From VXPQ01 sp965248175 (GTDB taxonomy: Bacteria > Bacteroidota > Rhodothermia > Rhodothermales > VXPQ01), in contig OZ252093.1 in NCBI GenBank assembly GCA_965248175.1, forward strand, positions 1,860,001 to 1,924,000: DNA of 64,000 nucleotides. Reading direction: 5' to 3'. The translations under genes were made by a program, and so were the position numbers. Under the pieces are notes generated by a model, which did no database searches, was not told where the DNA came from, and was given only the letters and a program-made list of their open reading frames with translations. Positions within the stretch are counted from its first letter, which is position 1. Every line of letters begins with the position of its first letter. Below, one piece after another: positions 33,721 to 42,708 of this stretch.

Positions 33721-34872
33721 CTACCTTGTCCGGAGCGCAACCTCCCCATGCGATGCATGGGCATACAGTTCGGGGCCGCCTCCATTCACGCGCCCCTGCA
33801 CTTCTTTTTCCTTGTGTTTTTCCTTGTGCATTCCCTCGAATTGGAAGGCATTGTCCATGGAGACATCGGCGGCCTTGAAATCGACATCAAGCGCTGCGCG
33901 AGCCGGAGCGGACAAGTCGATGTCCCCATGTGCAGCGCTGAATTCGCCGCCGACCGCCTGGAGAAAATGCAGACTGATGTCTCCATGCTGGATTTCCATG
34001 CGAGGATAGCCGTCCAGTTCATCTACATCAATGTCCCCGTGGGCCACTTCTACATTGATTTCCCCGGCGGTAACGTGATCCATGTCGAGATCGCCGTGTG
34101 ACGTATGGATGCGGATGGTTTTTGCGGTCACGTAATCTATGTCGAGATCGCCGTGCGCTGTAGCCACCTCGACATCTGTCGCGTCGATGCGATTCGCGGA
34201 CAGATCGCCATGCTGCAAGGCCAACCGGATGCTTTCGCTACCCAATTGCCCGGTTTGTACGTCACCGTGCGCTACGTCCATGGACAGCGAGGAGCCGCTT
34301 AGCGATCCGGCATCTATGTCTCCATGGGCAAGGTCTATCTCCACCGTGCCTTTCAGCGCATTAATATCCACATCGCCATGGGCTACCTCCATTTTGGCGT
34401 CAAACATCTCCGGCACGGAAATATACACATGGACACCGGCGCGCATACGCCACCCCTTCCAGTTGCCTTCGGGATCCGTACGCACGAAAAGTTTTCCGTC
34501 CGTTTGTCCAACCTCGAAGTTCAGATACTCGAAGAAGTCGCGTATCCGGTCATTTATTTCTTTGCCCTCAAGCGTGATGCGAATGCGCGCTTCGCCTCCC
34601 TCGCTTTTTTCGATATGGATGTCGCTGTGGATCACATCCACCAGCAGCTGTTCTCCAGGCTGAACGGAAAATGTCTTGTTGACCATTTCCTCTTCGGCCC
34701 GGTCGCCGATGTTGTCCTGGCTATTCGGTCCGGTATGGGAAGTAAGGCGAACAGGGATATCCGGACCAGCGTGAAAGACGAGTTCGGCGTGGTTGAACAA
34801 AGTCGTTCCAGCGACGGCAAGAAGCAGAAATGCGACGGCGCCAATACCTGCGATACGGAGTGCGGAGTGCAT
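33721..34872 (-). CDS. DUF4097-type repeat protein with HGD repeats
   Basis: A 383-aa envelope protein: an N-terminal membrane anchor or signal (GAVAFLLLAVAGTTLF), a beta-rich domain, then from about residue 160 a run of repeats with period 16-21 residues centred on HGD (VAHGDVDI, LAHGDIDA, VAHGDVQT, LQHGDLSA, TAHGDLDI, TSHGDLDM, VAHGDIDV, IQHGDISL, AAHGDIDL), with a last SHGEVAL near the C-terminus. DUF4097/DUF2807-type adhesin-like proteins form such right-handed beta-solenoids. The aligned His and Asp would line one face of the solenoid and could bind metal; that is inference. It converges with the thioesterase gene. Confidence 0.75.
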   Translation of the reverse strand: MHSALRIAGIGAVAFLLLAVAGTTLFNHAELVFHAGPDIPVRLTSHTGPNSQDNIGDRAEEEMVNKTFSVQPGEQLLVDVIHSDIHIEKSEGGEARIRITLEGKEINDRIRDFFEYLNFEVGQTDGKLFVRTDPEGNWKGWRMRAGVHVYISVPEMFDAKMEVAHGDVDINALKGTVEIDLAHGDIDAGSLSGSSLSMDVAHGDVQTGQLGSESIRLALQHGDLSANRIDATDVEVATAHGDLDIDYVTAKTIRIHTSHGDLDMDHVTAGEINVEVAHGDIDVDELDGYPRMEIQHGDISLHFLQAVGGEFSAAHGDIDLSAPARAALDVDFKAADVSMDNAFQFEGMHKEKHKEKEVQGRVNGGGPELYAHASHGEVALRTR

Positions 34873-35098
34873 GGGAATGTGTGCCTTGTTGCGGGAGGAT
34901 CGGGAAACGCGCTATAGCGAAGGTCCTATATTCGAGGTGCAGACGTTGCGGGAGTACGATATACGCCGTTGTACTGCATCGTTTGCGCTGTATGCACGAT
35001 GCAAGGCCTCTGTCACCGGAGTTTAGAGCTTTTTCGCTGGAAAATTCGGGGGCGTATACCCCGATTACGGGACGTTCGGTCGTAAGGTTACATCAGGA

Positions 35099-35755
35099 AT
35101 GCACATATTGACGGAAAATTTTTACGATCGACCCACGCTTGAGGTGGCGCATGACTTGATCGGCAAGCATCTTGTACGCGTGCTGGACGACGGTACCGAA
35201 CTCTCCGGCCGCATCGTGGAAACGGAGGCCTATACGCAGGACGATCCCGCGTTCCATGGATGGGGTATTTTTGACCGGGAAACCGGGTTGCTCAAGCCGG
35301 AAGGCCGCGGGCGCGACCTGTTCGGCAAGCCCGGGACGGCGTACGTATACCTGACCTATGGAGTACACTGGCTGATGAATGTGGTGACGGAGCGGGAAGG
35401 GATCGGTGGGGGCGTGCTTTTGCGCGCCGTGGAACCACTTGAGGGTATTGCGTCCATGTACGAGCGGCGGGCATCGGCGCACAAGGACATTGATCTTGCG
35501 AACGGTCCCGGAAAACTGGCCCAGGCCTTTTCTATCGCCGGGGCATTGCACAATACATCCATTACGAGGCCGCCCCTGTATGTGAGAGACCCCGGCGCCG
35601 GTGGGTATCCCGCCGTCGAGATTTCGTGCCGCATCGGCATCACTCGCGGCGTCGAGTTTCCCTGGCGCTTTTATGTGCCGGACAATCCGTACGTCTCGCG
35701 TGGCGTGCCCAGTGATATTGTCCAGGCGCGGAAACGCGGCAGGGTTTCAGCATAG
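35099..35755 (+). CDS. DNA-3-methyladenine glycosylase (AAG/MPG family)
   Basis: Base-excision repair enzyme of 218 aa that removes alkylated and deaminated purines. Family motifs are present in order: LTENFYDRPTLEVAHDLIGKHLVR, IVETEAYTQDDPAFHG (catalytic Glu), RDLFGKPGTAYVYLTYGVHWLMNVV, VLLRAVEP and NGPGKLAQAFSI. The length is normal for the bacterial form. It is preceded by about 226 bp with no gene and followed by alaS. Confidence 0.94.
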   Translation: MHILTENFYDRPTLEVAHDLIGKHLVRVLDDGTELSGRIVETEAYTQDDPAFHGWGIFDRETGLLKPEGRGRDLFGKPGTAYVYLTYGVHWLMNVVTEREGIGGGVLLRAVEPLEGIASMYERRASAHKDIDLANGPGKLAQAFSIAGALHNTSITRPPLYVRDPGAGGYPAVEISCRIGITRGVEFPWRFYVPDNPYVSRGVPSDIVQARKRGRVSA

Positions 35756-35869
35756 GGGTAAGGAGGATTCCAGCATCCTCATCCGCGGGTTTGGGCACAT
35801 TGCGCCCTTCCCTTCGTTCATTTGCGATTCGTGAACTGTCCATGCATGGCGTTCTTCGCCTGCTCTGTC

Positions 35870-38800
35870 ATGCCCGACCTGCCTTCCTCCAACGACATTC
35901 GTAGCGCCTTCCTCGATTTTTTCCGGGATCGAGGGCATGAGGTGGTGCCGAGCGATTCGCTGGCGCCTCATGGTGATCCCACACTGCTCTTCACGAATGC
36001 CGGGATGAACCAGTTCAAGAATGTTTTTCTTGGAACAGGCGAGCGGGACTACTGCCGAGCCGTGGACACCCAGAAATGTCTCCGGGTATCCGGAAAGCAC
36101 AACGATCTCGAAGAGGTGGGTCTCGATACGTACCATCATACGTTCTTCGAGATGCTGGGCAACTGGTCGTTCGGGGACTATTTCAAGAAGGAAGCCATCG
36201 GGTGGGCCTGGGAGTTGCTCGTGGACGTATTCGGGCTGGCTCCGGACCGGCTGTACGCTACCGTGCACGAGGGCGACGATGCATTGCGTCTGCCGCCCGA
36301 TTCGGAGGCGGCCGCTCTGTGGAAATCTGAAACGAGCATCGATCCGGATCACATTCTCTATGGAAACTCGAAAGACAATTTCTGGATGATGGGCGACGAG
36401 GGGCCGTGCGGGCCCTGCTCGGAAATCCATATCGATCTGCGCTCGGACGAGGCGCGTCGGGCCGTGCCCGGCAAGCAACTGGTCAACGCCGATCACCCGG
36501 AGGTCATGGAACTGTGGAACCTTGTGTTCATCCAGTACAATGCCCTGGGCGATGGGTCGCTCGAACCGCTTGCAGCCCGGCATGTGGATACAGGGCTGGG
36601 ACTGGAGAGGTTGGTGGCGGTGCTGCAGGGGAAACGGTCGAATTACGACACGGATCTGTTCGCGCCGCTTCTTGCCGGTGTGGCGGCGTTGTCGCCTCGC
36701 GAGGAAATTACATCGTACGACGACATAGATATTGCCGATGAGGCGGAGCTCGAGCGGCGCCGCGTAGCGATGCGCGTCGTAGCCGACCATGTACGCACGA
36801 TCGCTTTTGCCATAGCTGACGGGGTGTCTCCCGGCAATGTGGGCCGTTCCTACGTGATCCGGCGTATTCTGCGCCGGGCCGTGCGATTCGGGTATCAGGC
36901 GTTAGGGATGAGGGAGCCGTTCGTTTACCGGCTCATCGCGCCGCTCGTCGAAAAAATGGGCGATTCTTTCCCGGAGTTACGCACCCACAGGGAGCATATA
37001 GAGCGCGTCACGCGGGCCGAAGAGGAGCACTTCCTGAGAACGCTCGGGACGGGCATCGACTTCTTCGAGTACATTGCGAACCATGTGAAGGCTTTGGCCG
37101 ATGTAATCAAGGAGGCGGAACATGTGGTCCAGGAAGTGGCGGCCAGGGAGGGGATATCTATCCATGAGGTAAACAGTAGAGCGAGGGCGGAATATTCCGG
37201 TGAGGGGTACCGTCGTGTCCGGGAAACGAAGTCAGCTGCGCAGAAAGTGCTCAGTTTACTGGGTTCTGATCGGAAGATGCTGGATATCCTCCGGAAGGCA
37301 TTCGGAAAGAGGCCGGGGTACGAGGCATACAGGGTATTCATCTTTGCGGCAACGGGTGGCCGCGTTCCCGGTGAGATCGTCTTTCTGTTGCATGACACGT
37401 ACGGGTTTCCTGTGGACCTGACGCAACTTATGGCGCGCGAGAAGGGCCTTGTTATACATGACGAGGATGTTGCGCGGTATGAGGAACTCATGGAGCTGCA
37501 GAAGGAACGCGCTCGTGCGGGGGCCTCATTCAGGATGGCAGCGGACACGGAGGGGGCGTGGCAGGTGTTCGCGTCAGGGGAGGATGCCGTGCCCGGGGAT
37601 TCGCTGTTCGTCGGGTACACTGCCCAGGAGGCAACGGATGTCCGCATTGCTGCGATGCGAGTCGTTTCGCCGGAGGTGAACGGTAAGGATGAAGAAAAAA
37701 GAGGGCATCAGGCAGCCCGTGCACAGTACGAAATCGTACTCGACCGCACGCCTTTTTATGGAGAAAGTGGCGGGCAGGTAGGGGATACCGGCGTATTGGA
37801 TGTGGGTGGGGAGCAGATCCGGGTGCTGGACACGAAGAAACAACAGCACCGCATTGTGCACTGCGTCGACCGATTGCCGGACGATCCCTCTGCACCGGTG
37901 CATGCTGCGGTGGATGCGGATCGTCGACGTTGCATTGAAAAACACCACACTGCGACACATTTGCTCCATGCGGCACTGCGCGAGGCGCTGGGGGAGCATG
38001 TACAGCAAAGGGGGTCGCTTGTGGCTCCCGACCGGTTGCGTTTCGACTTTAGCCACTACGAGCGTGTGGCGCCGGAAATGCTGGAGACCGTGCAGGCGAG
38101 AATCAACGAGATAATCCAGCGCGATGTACAGGCACTTATCGAATTCGATGTGCCGATCGCGGAGGCGCAGGACCGGGGCGCCATAGCGCTTTTTGGAGAA
38201 AAATACGAAGATCGTGTACGCGTCGTTACGTTCGATCCGGCCTGGTCGGTTGAATTGTGCGGTGGCACGCATGTCCGCGCCACCGGCGAATTGGGTGTTC
38301 TTCGCCTGTTGTCGGAGGGATCGGTTGCAGCAGGGATACGGCGTCTGGAGGCAGTGGTTGGCGAGGAGGCTCTGGATGTAATCGAACAGGAACGGAAAGA
38401 GTTGGTGGGTATCCGGGAGCAACTTGGTTTCGTACAGCGTCCGGCCTCGGAGGAAGTTGCCCGGCTGGTCGCAGAGAACAAACGTTTCCGGCGCGAGGTG
38501 GAGATGCATCGGGAGCAGGCGCTTGCCGGGCAACTGGAGGGTTTCCTTGAGAAGGGGTATGAGGTGGGAGGCATTCGGGTAATAACGGGCCGGATGGAAT
38601 CCGTGCCGATGGATATGTTGCGCAGCCTGGCGGAAACGATGCGTGAGCGCATGGGAGAATCTTCTGTGGCGGTGCTGGGTACTCCGGATTCCGAAGGGGG
38701 AAAGGTATACCTTGCGGCTGTGGCATCCGACGATCTCATCCGGTCGGGTGTGTTGAAGGCAGGCGATCTGGTAGGGCAGCTTGCCCGGATCGTGGGCGGT

Positions 38801-38920
38801 GGCGGAGGGGGGCGTCCCGAATTGGCTACGGCAGGGGGGCGTCGTCCGGAGAAGTTGGACGAGGCACTGGCCTCGACCGGCGAGGTGGTCCGCGCTTTCC
38901 TGGAAGATTCAGCATCCTGA
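35870..38920 (+). CDS. alaS: alanyl-tRNA synthetase with an internal insertion
   Basis: Class-II synthetase of about 1016 aa; bacterial AlaRS is usually nearer 870-900. The catalytic core (SDSLAPHGDPTLLFTNAGMNQFKNVFLG), the editing-domain zinc motif HHTATHLLHAAL plus CGGTHV, and the C-terminal GGGGGGRPELATAGG are all present. The extra length lies mainly between EYIANHVK and GGRVPGEIVFLLHDTYGFP (about residues 402-494, 37075-37350), where relatives have a short linker; the insert looks helical and charged. The frame opens at TTG 35822, but ATG 35870 gives the standard N-terminus (MPDLPSSNDIRSAFLDFF). Confidence 0.96.
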   Translation: MPDLPSSNDIRSAFLDFFRDRGHEVVPSDSLAPHGDPTLLFTNAGMNQFKNVFLGTGERDYCRAVDTQKCLRVSGKHNDLEEVGLDTYHHTFFEMLGNWSFGDYFKKEAIGWAWELLVDVFGLAPDRLYATVHEGDDALRLPPDSEAAALWKSETSIDPDHILYGNSKDNFWMMGDEGPCGPCSEIHIDLRSDEARRAVPGKQLVNADHPEVMELWNLVFIQYNALGDGSLEPLAARHVDTGLGLERLVAVLQGKRSNYDTDLFAPLLAGVAALSPREEITSYDDIDIADEAELERRRVAMRVVADHVRTIAFAIADGVSPGNVGRSYVIRRILRRAVRFGYQALGMREPFVYRLIAPLVEKMGDSFPELRTHREHIERVTRAEEEHFLRTLGTGIDFFEYIANHVKALADVIKEAEHVVQEVAAREGISIHEVNSRARAEYSGEGYRRVRETKSAAQKVLSLLGSDRKMLDILRKAFGKRPGYEAYRVFIFAATGGRVPGEIVFLLHDTYGFPVDLTQLMAREKGLVIHDEDVARYEELMELQKERARAGASFRMAADTEGAWQVFASGEDAVPGDSLFVGYTAQEATDVRIAAMRVVSPEVNGKDEEKRGHQAARAQYEIVLDRTPFYGESGGQVGDTGVLDVGGEQIRVLDTKKQQHRIVHCVDRLPDDPSAPVHAAVDADRRRCIEKHHTATHLLHAALREALGEHVQQRGSLVAPDRLRFDFSHYERVAPEMLETVQARINEIIQRDVQALIEFDVPIAEAQDRGAIALFGEKYEDRVRVVTFDPAWSVELCGGTHVRATGELGVLRLLSEGSVAAGIRRLEAVVGEEALDVIEQERKELVGIREQLGFVQRPASEEVARLVAENKRFRREVEMHREQALAGQLEGFLEKGYEVGGIRVITGRMESVPMDMLRSLAETMRERMGESSVAVLGTPDSEGGKVYLAAVASDDLIRSGVLKAGDLVGQLARIVGGGGGGRPELATAGGRRPEKLDEALASTGEVVRAFLEDSAS

Positions 38921-39044
38921 CGGTACTTTCGTCTTTGCACAGGGTCTTGCACGGCGCTGGGACATGTATTTTCAGAGGTGTAAAAAACCTGTGCCGGATG
39001 GAATGAATGCATGCCTGTAGGGATCAAACAGTTGCTTACCGTTT

Positions 39045-39683
39045 ATGCGTCGTCTACTCGTGAGCACGACAAGCAAGGACTGTTCGGACGAACCGCACGA
39101 ATTCGTTATGCCGCATGCGGCGGGGCTTACGGACGGGGAATTGGTGGAGCGTGCTCGTGCCGGAGACGCGCTTGCATTCGAGCAGATCGTACACCGATAT
39201 GAGGGACAAGTGGCTGCAACGGTGATCGGCATGATGGGAAGGTGCCCTGAGGCAGATGATGTGGGTCAGGAGACCTTCATTCGTCTGCATACCTACCTCC
39301 ACAAATATCGGGGAGATGCTGCGCTCGGTACATACATTGTGCGGATTGCGATTAACCAGACGCTCAAGGCTTTGCAACGTAGCAAGCAGTGGAGACAACG
39401 GTTTATGCGGTACGATCAGGAAGCGCCAGAGTCTATGGAACCGGTTGTGAAAGGAGGCGATGCAGTCGATGCACGGGAGCGTGAGCGACTTGTGCATGTT
39501 GCTCTGGGGCAAATCAATCCTGAGCAGCGTGCTGTCGTGGTGCTGCGCATGCTCGAGGGGTATTCGACCCGGGAAACGGCTGTAATGCTGAATGTCCCGG
39601 AAGGCACGGTCATGTCCCGGTTGTCGCGGGCACTGGAGCGGCTCAAGGGGTTGCTCGGGCCACTGCTTCTGGAAGATCTGTAA
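39045..39683 (+). CDS. ECF-type RNA polymerase sigma factor
   Basis: A 212-aa group-4 sigma factor. Region 2 is FEQIVHRYEGQVAATVIGMMGRCPEADDVGQETFIRLHTYLHKY and region 4 is the helix-turn-helix LRMLEGYSTRETAVMLNVPEGTVMSRLSRALERLK. The first 20 residues are not conserved-looking; the Met at codon 22 (39108) is an alternative start. The anti-sigma-like gene follows 17 bp later and a CpxP-like gene next, so this is probably an envelope-stress module. Confidence 0.92.
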   Translation: MRRLLVSTTSKDCSDEPHEFVMPHAAGLTDGELVERARAGDALAFEQIVHRYEGQVAATVIGMMGRCPEADDVGQETFIRLHTYLHKYRGDAALGTYIVRIAINQTLKALQRSKQWRQRFMRYDQEAPESMEPVVKGGDAVDARERERLVHVALGQINPEQRAVVVLRMLEGYSTRETAVMLNVPEGTVMSRLSRALERLKGLLGPLLLEDL

Positions 39684-39700
39684 ACATATGAGGTGCGCAG

Positions 39701-40120
39701 ATGCTAACGGATAACGAAAAATTGTTGCGATACATCGAAGGCGATTTGTCCGCTGCGGATCGTCGCAATATCGAAGAGAGCCTTGCAGAGGAGGCTTCCC
39801 TGCGTAAAGCCCTCGATACGCTTCGTGCGTTGCACGGCACGCTTCGGACGACCCGGGCGGAATCCTTCGGGCCGTATTTCAGCGAACGGGTGATGCGGCG
39901 TTTGCAAGGCGTTGGGCAGGCGCCGGCTGAGTCGTTCTACAACGGGTTGCAATGGGTATTTCTGCGAACAGCGACAGCGAGTCTCGTTGTGGCGGTTGCG
40001 TTCGGTGTATACAATGCAATTACATACCAATCGCTGGGCGCTGCCTCGTCTTTTGTGGAAGCAGTGTTCGGATTACCGTCCGCTTCGCTGATGGATGCAC
40101 TGTCCTATTCGATCATGTAA
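39701..40120 (+). CDS. putative membrane anti-sigma factor
   Basis: A 139-aa protein with a cytoplasmic N-terminal helical domain (LLRYIEGDLSAADRRNIEESLAEEASLRKAL, typical of zinc-less anti-sigma domains) and one membrane span (FLRTATASLVVAVAFGVYNAI), leaving a short periplasmic tail. Position directly after an ECF sigma gene supports the role. No HxxxCxxC zinc motif is present. Confidence 0.7.
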   Translation: MLTDNEKLLRYIEGDLSAADRRNIEESLAEEASLRKALDTLRALHGTLRTTRAESFGPYFSERVMRRLQGVGQAPAESFYNGLQWVFLRTATASLVVAVAFGVYNAITYQSLGAASSFVEAVFGLPSASLMDALSYSIM

Positions 40121-40156
40121 CTAACCACTCCTGATTCCAGACCCTACTGGAAAGCC

Positions 40157-40702
40157 ATGACCGCTCGCACGAAATCGATACTATTGCTGCTGGGTACGCT
40201 GCTTATCGGCATGTTGCTCGGCGTATTTGTCCATACGCTGATGGTGGAAGATCGTATCGAACGTATCACCTCCTTGCGTTCCCAGGCAGGATTTGTGCGT
40301 TTTATGGAAAATATGATCGAGCCGACGGACGATGCACAGCACAAGGCCATTCGAGACGTGCTGGATGAGACGGCTGAGAAATTGAATGTGCATCATGCAG
40401 AGAGCCGGGAGACGGTGCAGGGGATCATGGAATCGTTTCGTGCTTCGCTGGATAGTCTCCTTACGGAAGAGCAGGTCAATGCGCTGAATGAGCGCATGGA
40501 GCGGGCATGGAAATACAAGAGGTCCCGCGGACGCAGGGATTCTTCTTCGATGAATCGTGGACGCAGGGATTCATCTTCGATGAGTTATGGACGCAAGGAT
40601 TCTTCTTCGATCAATTATGGACGCAAGGGGGCGTATTCGGAGCGTTCCGAAGGACGTTCCGATCGGTATGAACGATCTCCAGGGAATCCGGGATCGCGGT
40701 AA
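40157..40702 (+). CDS. CpxP/Spy-like periplasmic protein with a repeat tail
   Basis: A 181-aa protein with an N-terminal membrane anchor (SILLLLGTLLIGMLLGVFV), a helical periplasmic part containing QHKAIRDVLDETAEKLNVHH and the LTxxQ-type motif LLTEEQVNALNERMER, and a basic, serine-rich tail of decapeptide repeats GRRDSSSMNR, GRRDSSSMSY, GRKDSSSINY. Spy/CpxP relatives sense misfolded envelope protein or metal. Third gene of the sigma/anti-sigma set, so it may be the sensor or the output of that system. Confidence 0.65.
   Translation: MTARTKSILLLLGTLLIGMLLGVFVHTLMVEDRIERITSLRSQAGFVRFMENMIEPTDDAQHKAIRDVLDETAEKLNVHHAESRETVQGIMESFRASLDSLLTEEQVNALNERMERAWKYKRSRGRRDSSSMNRGRRDSSSMSYGRKDSSSINYGRKGAYSERSEGRSDRYERSPGNPGSR
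40529..40630 (+). repeat. 30-bp in-frame tandem repeats
   Basis: Units of exactly 30 bp starting GGACGC at 40529, 40559, 40589 and 40619 (the last partial). They encode the RDSSS decapeptides of the CpxP-like protein. Differences between units are few, so copy number could change by slippage without breaking the frame. Confidence 0.85.
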
Positions 40703-40847
40703 GTCGCCCGGGGTGAGGCGAGAGCATCCGTGAACCGTATCGCATTTCCGGCGTCGCCCCTGCAAGGAACAGATGCCTCCATCCCTTGTTGATTGCTCCG
40801 CCTGAAATCAAGGTTGCCGGCTATCTTCCGGCCATGTATCGGGTAAC

Positions 40848-40934
40848 GGAGGGGTGCCGGAGTGGTCGAACGGGGCGGTCTCGAAAACCGTTGTGCCCTT
40901 AGGGGCACCGAGGGTTCGAATCCCTCCCCCTCCG
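40848..40934 (+). tRNA. tRNA-Ser (CGA)
   Basis: A class-II tRNA with acceptor GGAGGGG/CCCCTCC, anticodon arm GCGGT-CTCGAAA-ACCGT (anticodon CGA), a long variable arm TGTGCCCTTAGGGGCACC, and T-arm GAGGG-TTCGAAT-CCCTC. The CCA end is not encoded. Confidence 0.95.
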
Positions 40935-41095
40935 CAAGAAAATGGTTGCCGGATTGACGGCATATATTTGCTGCTGTCCCGGAATTTCATGAATTTTTAT
41001 CGTATCCTTAGGGGTTCTTTGCACATGGTATCGTTGCGTAAAGGCATCATGTATCCTCGTTTACCCCACTCTCCATTCATCAACCGTATCCGAAC

Positions 41096-41878
41096 ATGAG
41101 TCGTTCAAACTTTTTGCTGCCGATGCTCGCCGCTATTATTTTTGCGTTCGCCACAGCTACAAGTGCCTCGGCGCAAACCGGCGTGGGCGCGGAAGCTCCC
41201 GACGTCGCCGACCTCCTTTTCGACGGGACGCGTGTATCGCTCGACGAAAACTGGGAATATTGGGAGGGACCTTGTTTTACCTCGTCGATGCCCATCAAAT
41301 GGAATGTCGTTCCGAATCATTTTGACGGGGGCGAGGGCATGGCTATGTCCAGCAAGGAGCCTTACTCAAGCACCTATGGACAGGCCGACATCGTCACGAA
41401 GATGAAGTATCGTGATTTCCGGCTGCATGTTGAATTTCTGATTCCGCGTAACCGGGGCAATAGTGGTGTTTATCTCGACAACCGGTATGAAATCCAGGTT
41501 GTTGAGGGAGAGGATGGGGTGCATGGTATGGCTGCTGTGATCAATGAGAAGGAAGCCCCGTACGAGTTGTTCAACGGTCTGCAGAAATGGAATGCATACG
41601 ATATCCAGTATCGCGGCGCCCGCTTTGATGAGAACGGTGATCGTAGCGACAAGGCGATGGTCACCATGTATTTCAATGGCGAAAAGGTACATGAGAATGT
41701 ACCCATCAACCAGGTATGGGGCGGTCCTTGCTCCGCGATCGATGGCGGCAATGATGGTGGCAAGCGTATCACCGAAGGGCCAGGCGGTGTGAAACTCCAG
41801 GCAGAAGGACACGATGTGCGGTACCGGAATATCTGGATGCAGGAGATGAGCCTCGACGACCCTGACACGGACTTCTGA
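41096..41878 (+). CDS. secreted DUF1080 (3-keto-disaccharide hydrolase-like) protein
   Basis: A 260-aa protein with a signal peptide (IIFAFATATSASAQ) and a single jelly-roll domain. Motifs typical of DUF1080 are DIVTKMKYRDFRLHVEFLIPRNRGNSGVYLDNRYEIQVVE, the later GLQKWNAYDIQYRGARFDENG and the terminal RYRNIWMQEM. Some family members cleave 3-keto-glucosides; others only bind sugars. Probably periplasmic or surface-exposed; the substrate is unknown. Two Cys residues (PCFTSS, GGPCSAID) could form a disulfide. Confidence 0.85.
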   Translation: MSRSNFLLPMLAAIIFAFATATSASAQTGVGAEAPDVADLLFDGTRVSLDENWEYWEGPCFTSSMPIKWNVVPNHFDGGEGMAMSSKEPYSSTYGQADIVTKMKYRDFRLHVEFLIPRNRGNSGVYLDNRYEIQVVEGEDGVHGMAAVINEKEAPYELFNGLQKWNAYDIQYRGARFDENGDRSDKAMVTMYFNGEKVHENVPINQVWGGPCSAIDGGNDGGKRITEGPGGVKLQAEGHDVRYRNIWMQEMSLDDPDTDF

Positions 41879-41882
41879 GTCG

Positions 41883-42464
41883 TTGGCGTTGAAGGAACAT
41901 CGGGCGTTTCTTGCTCTTGGCTCGAACCTCGGTGAACGGTTCGATCATATCCGCTTTGCAGTGGAGCAGTTGCAAAGCGCGCAGGACGTGCAGGTGGCGG
42001 ATGTGTCCCCGGTCTACGAATCCGAGGCGCATGTATTGCCCGGAAGCGCGCGGCAGCCTCCCTATCTGAATCTCGTGGTGGCTGTTCGGACCTGCATGGA
42101 TGCCCGGGCGTTGCTTGCGCTTGCGCTTCGCATTGAGCGGGCAAGAGGTCGGCGGCGTCCGGATACGATCCGGGAGACTCCTGGTACGGCCGACGTCTCC
42201 CTCAGACCATCTGTGTGGGCTCCCCGGACGCTTGATATAGACTTGCTCGTATTCGACAGGCTGAGCTTGTCCGGGAACGGTCTTTCCGTACCTCATCCCA
42301 GGCTTGCTGTTCGGCGGTTCGTACTGCGCCCCTTGTGTGATGTGGCTCCCGATCTGTATGTGCCTGCACCATTCGACGCTCGGGTTGGTCAGTTGTTTGC
42401 GAACTGTCCGGACAAGGGGCAACTTACACGGACACCGTTCGAGGTTCTAAACGTAACGTCTTGA
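41883..42464 (+). CDS. folK: HPPK (dihydropteridine pyrophosphokinase)
   Basis: A 193-aa enzyme that pyrophosphorylates 6-hydroxymethyl-dihydropterin in folate synthesis. FLALGSNLGERFDHI is at the N-terminus, APRTLDIDLLVFDRL is the signature with the metal-binding Asp pair, and VPHPRLAVRRFVLRPL follows. An extra stretch (RETPGTADVSLRPSVW) is inserted just before the signature. The start is TTG at 41883 (a second TTG is at 41889); no ATG is available upstream of the motif. It overlaps the next small gene closely. Confidence 0.93.
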   Translation: MALKEHRAFLALGSNLGERFDHIRFAVEQLQSAQDVQVADVSPVYESEAHVLPGSARQPPYLNLVVAVRTCMDARALLALALRIERARGRRRPDTIRETPGTADVSLRPSVWAPRTLDIDLLVFDRLSLSGNGLSVPHPRLAVRRFVLRPLCDVAPDLYVPAPFDARVGQLFANCPDKGQLTRTPFEVLNVTS

Positions 42465-42466
42465 CC

Positions 42467-42658
42467 ATGCTCCTGAAAATCCTCGCTTTTTGTGTACTGG
42501 TGTTCATGATCTTCAGGATGTGCAGGGCACTCTTGCGGGTGATTGTACGCATTGCGGCGCCGCCGCAGCAGGAGGACGGGAAATGGACTGGTCCCGAGCC
42601 ACAGGAAACCCCCAGCACGCATGAGAATGTGCAAGACGCCAACTACGAGGATATTTAG
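42467..42658 (+). CDS. small single-span membrane protein (DUF4834-like)
   Basis: A 63-aa protein: an N-terminal membrane span (LLKILAFCVLVFMIFRM), a short basic segment and an acidic, proline-rich tail that ends ANYEDI. This layout matches the small Bacteroidota family DUF4834. The ATG lies just after the folK stop, so it is likely translationally coupled. Function unknown. Confidence 0.6.
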   Translation: MLLKILAFCVLVFMIFRMCRALLRVIVRIAAPPQQEDGKWTGPEPQETPSTHENVQDANYEDI

Positions 42659-42708
42659 GAGGCGATCGCCGTATTCTCGAGGTATAAACGAGGCTTGTTC
42701 TTGCGCCG

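Noticed and set aside
40529..40630. CRISPR-like array
   Set aside because: The 30-bp units are contiguous with no spacers and encode in-frame decapeptides.
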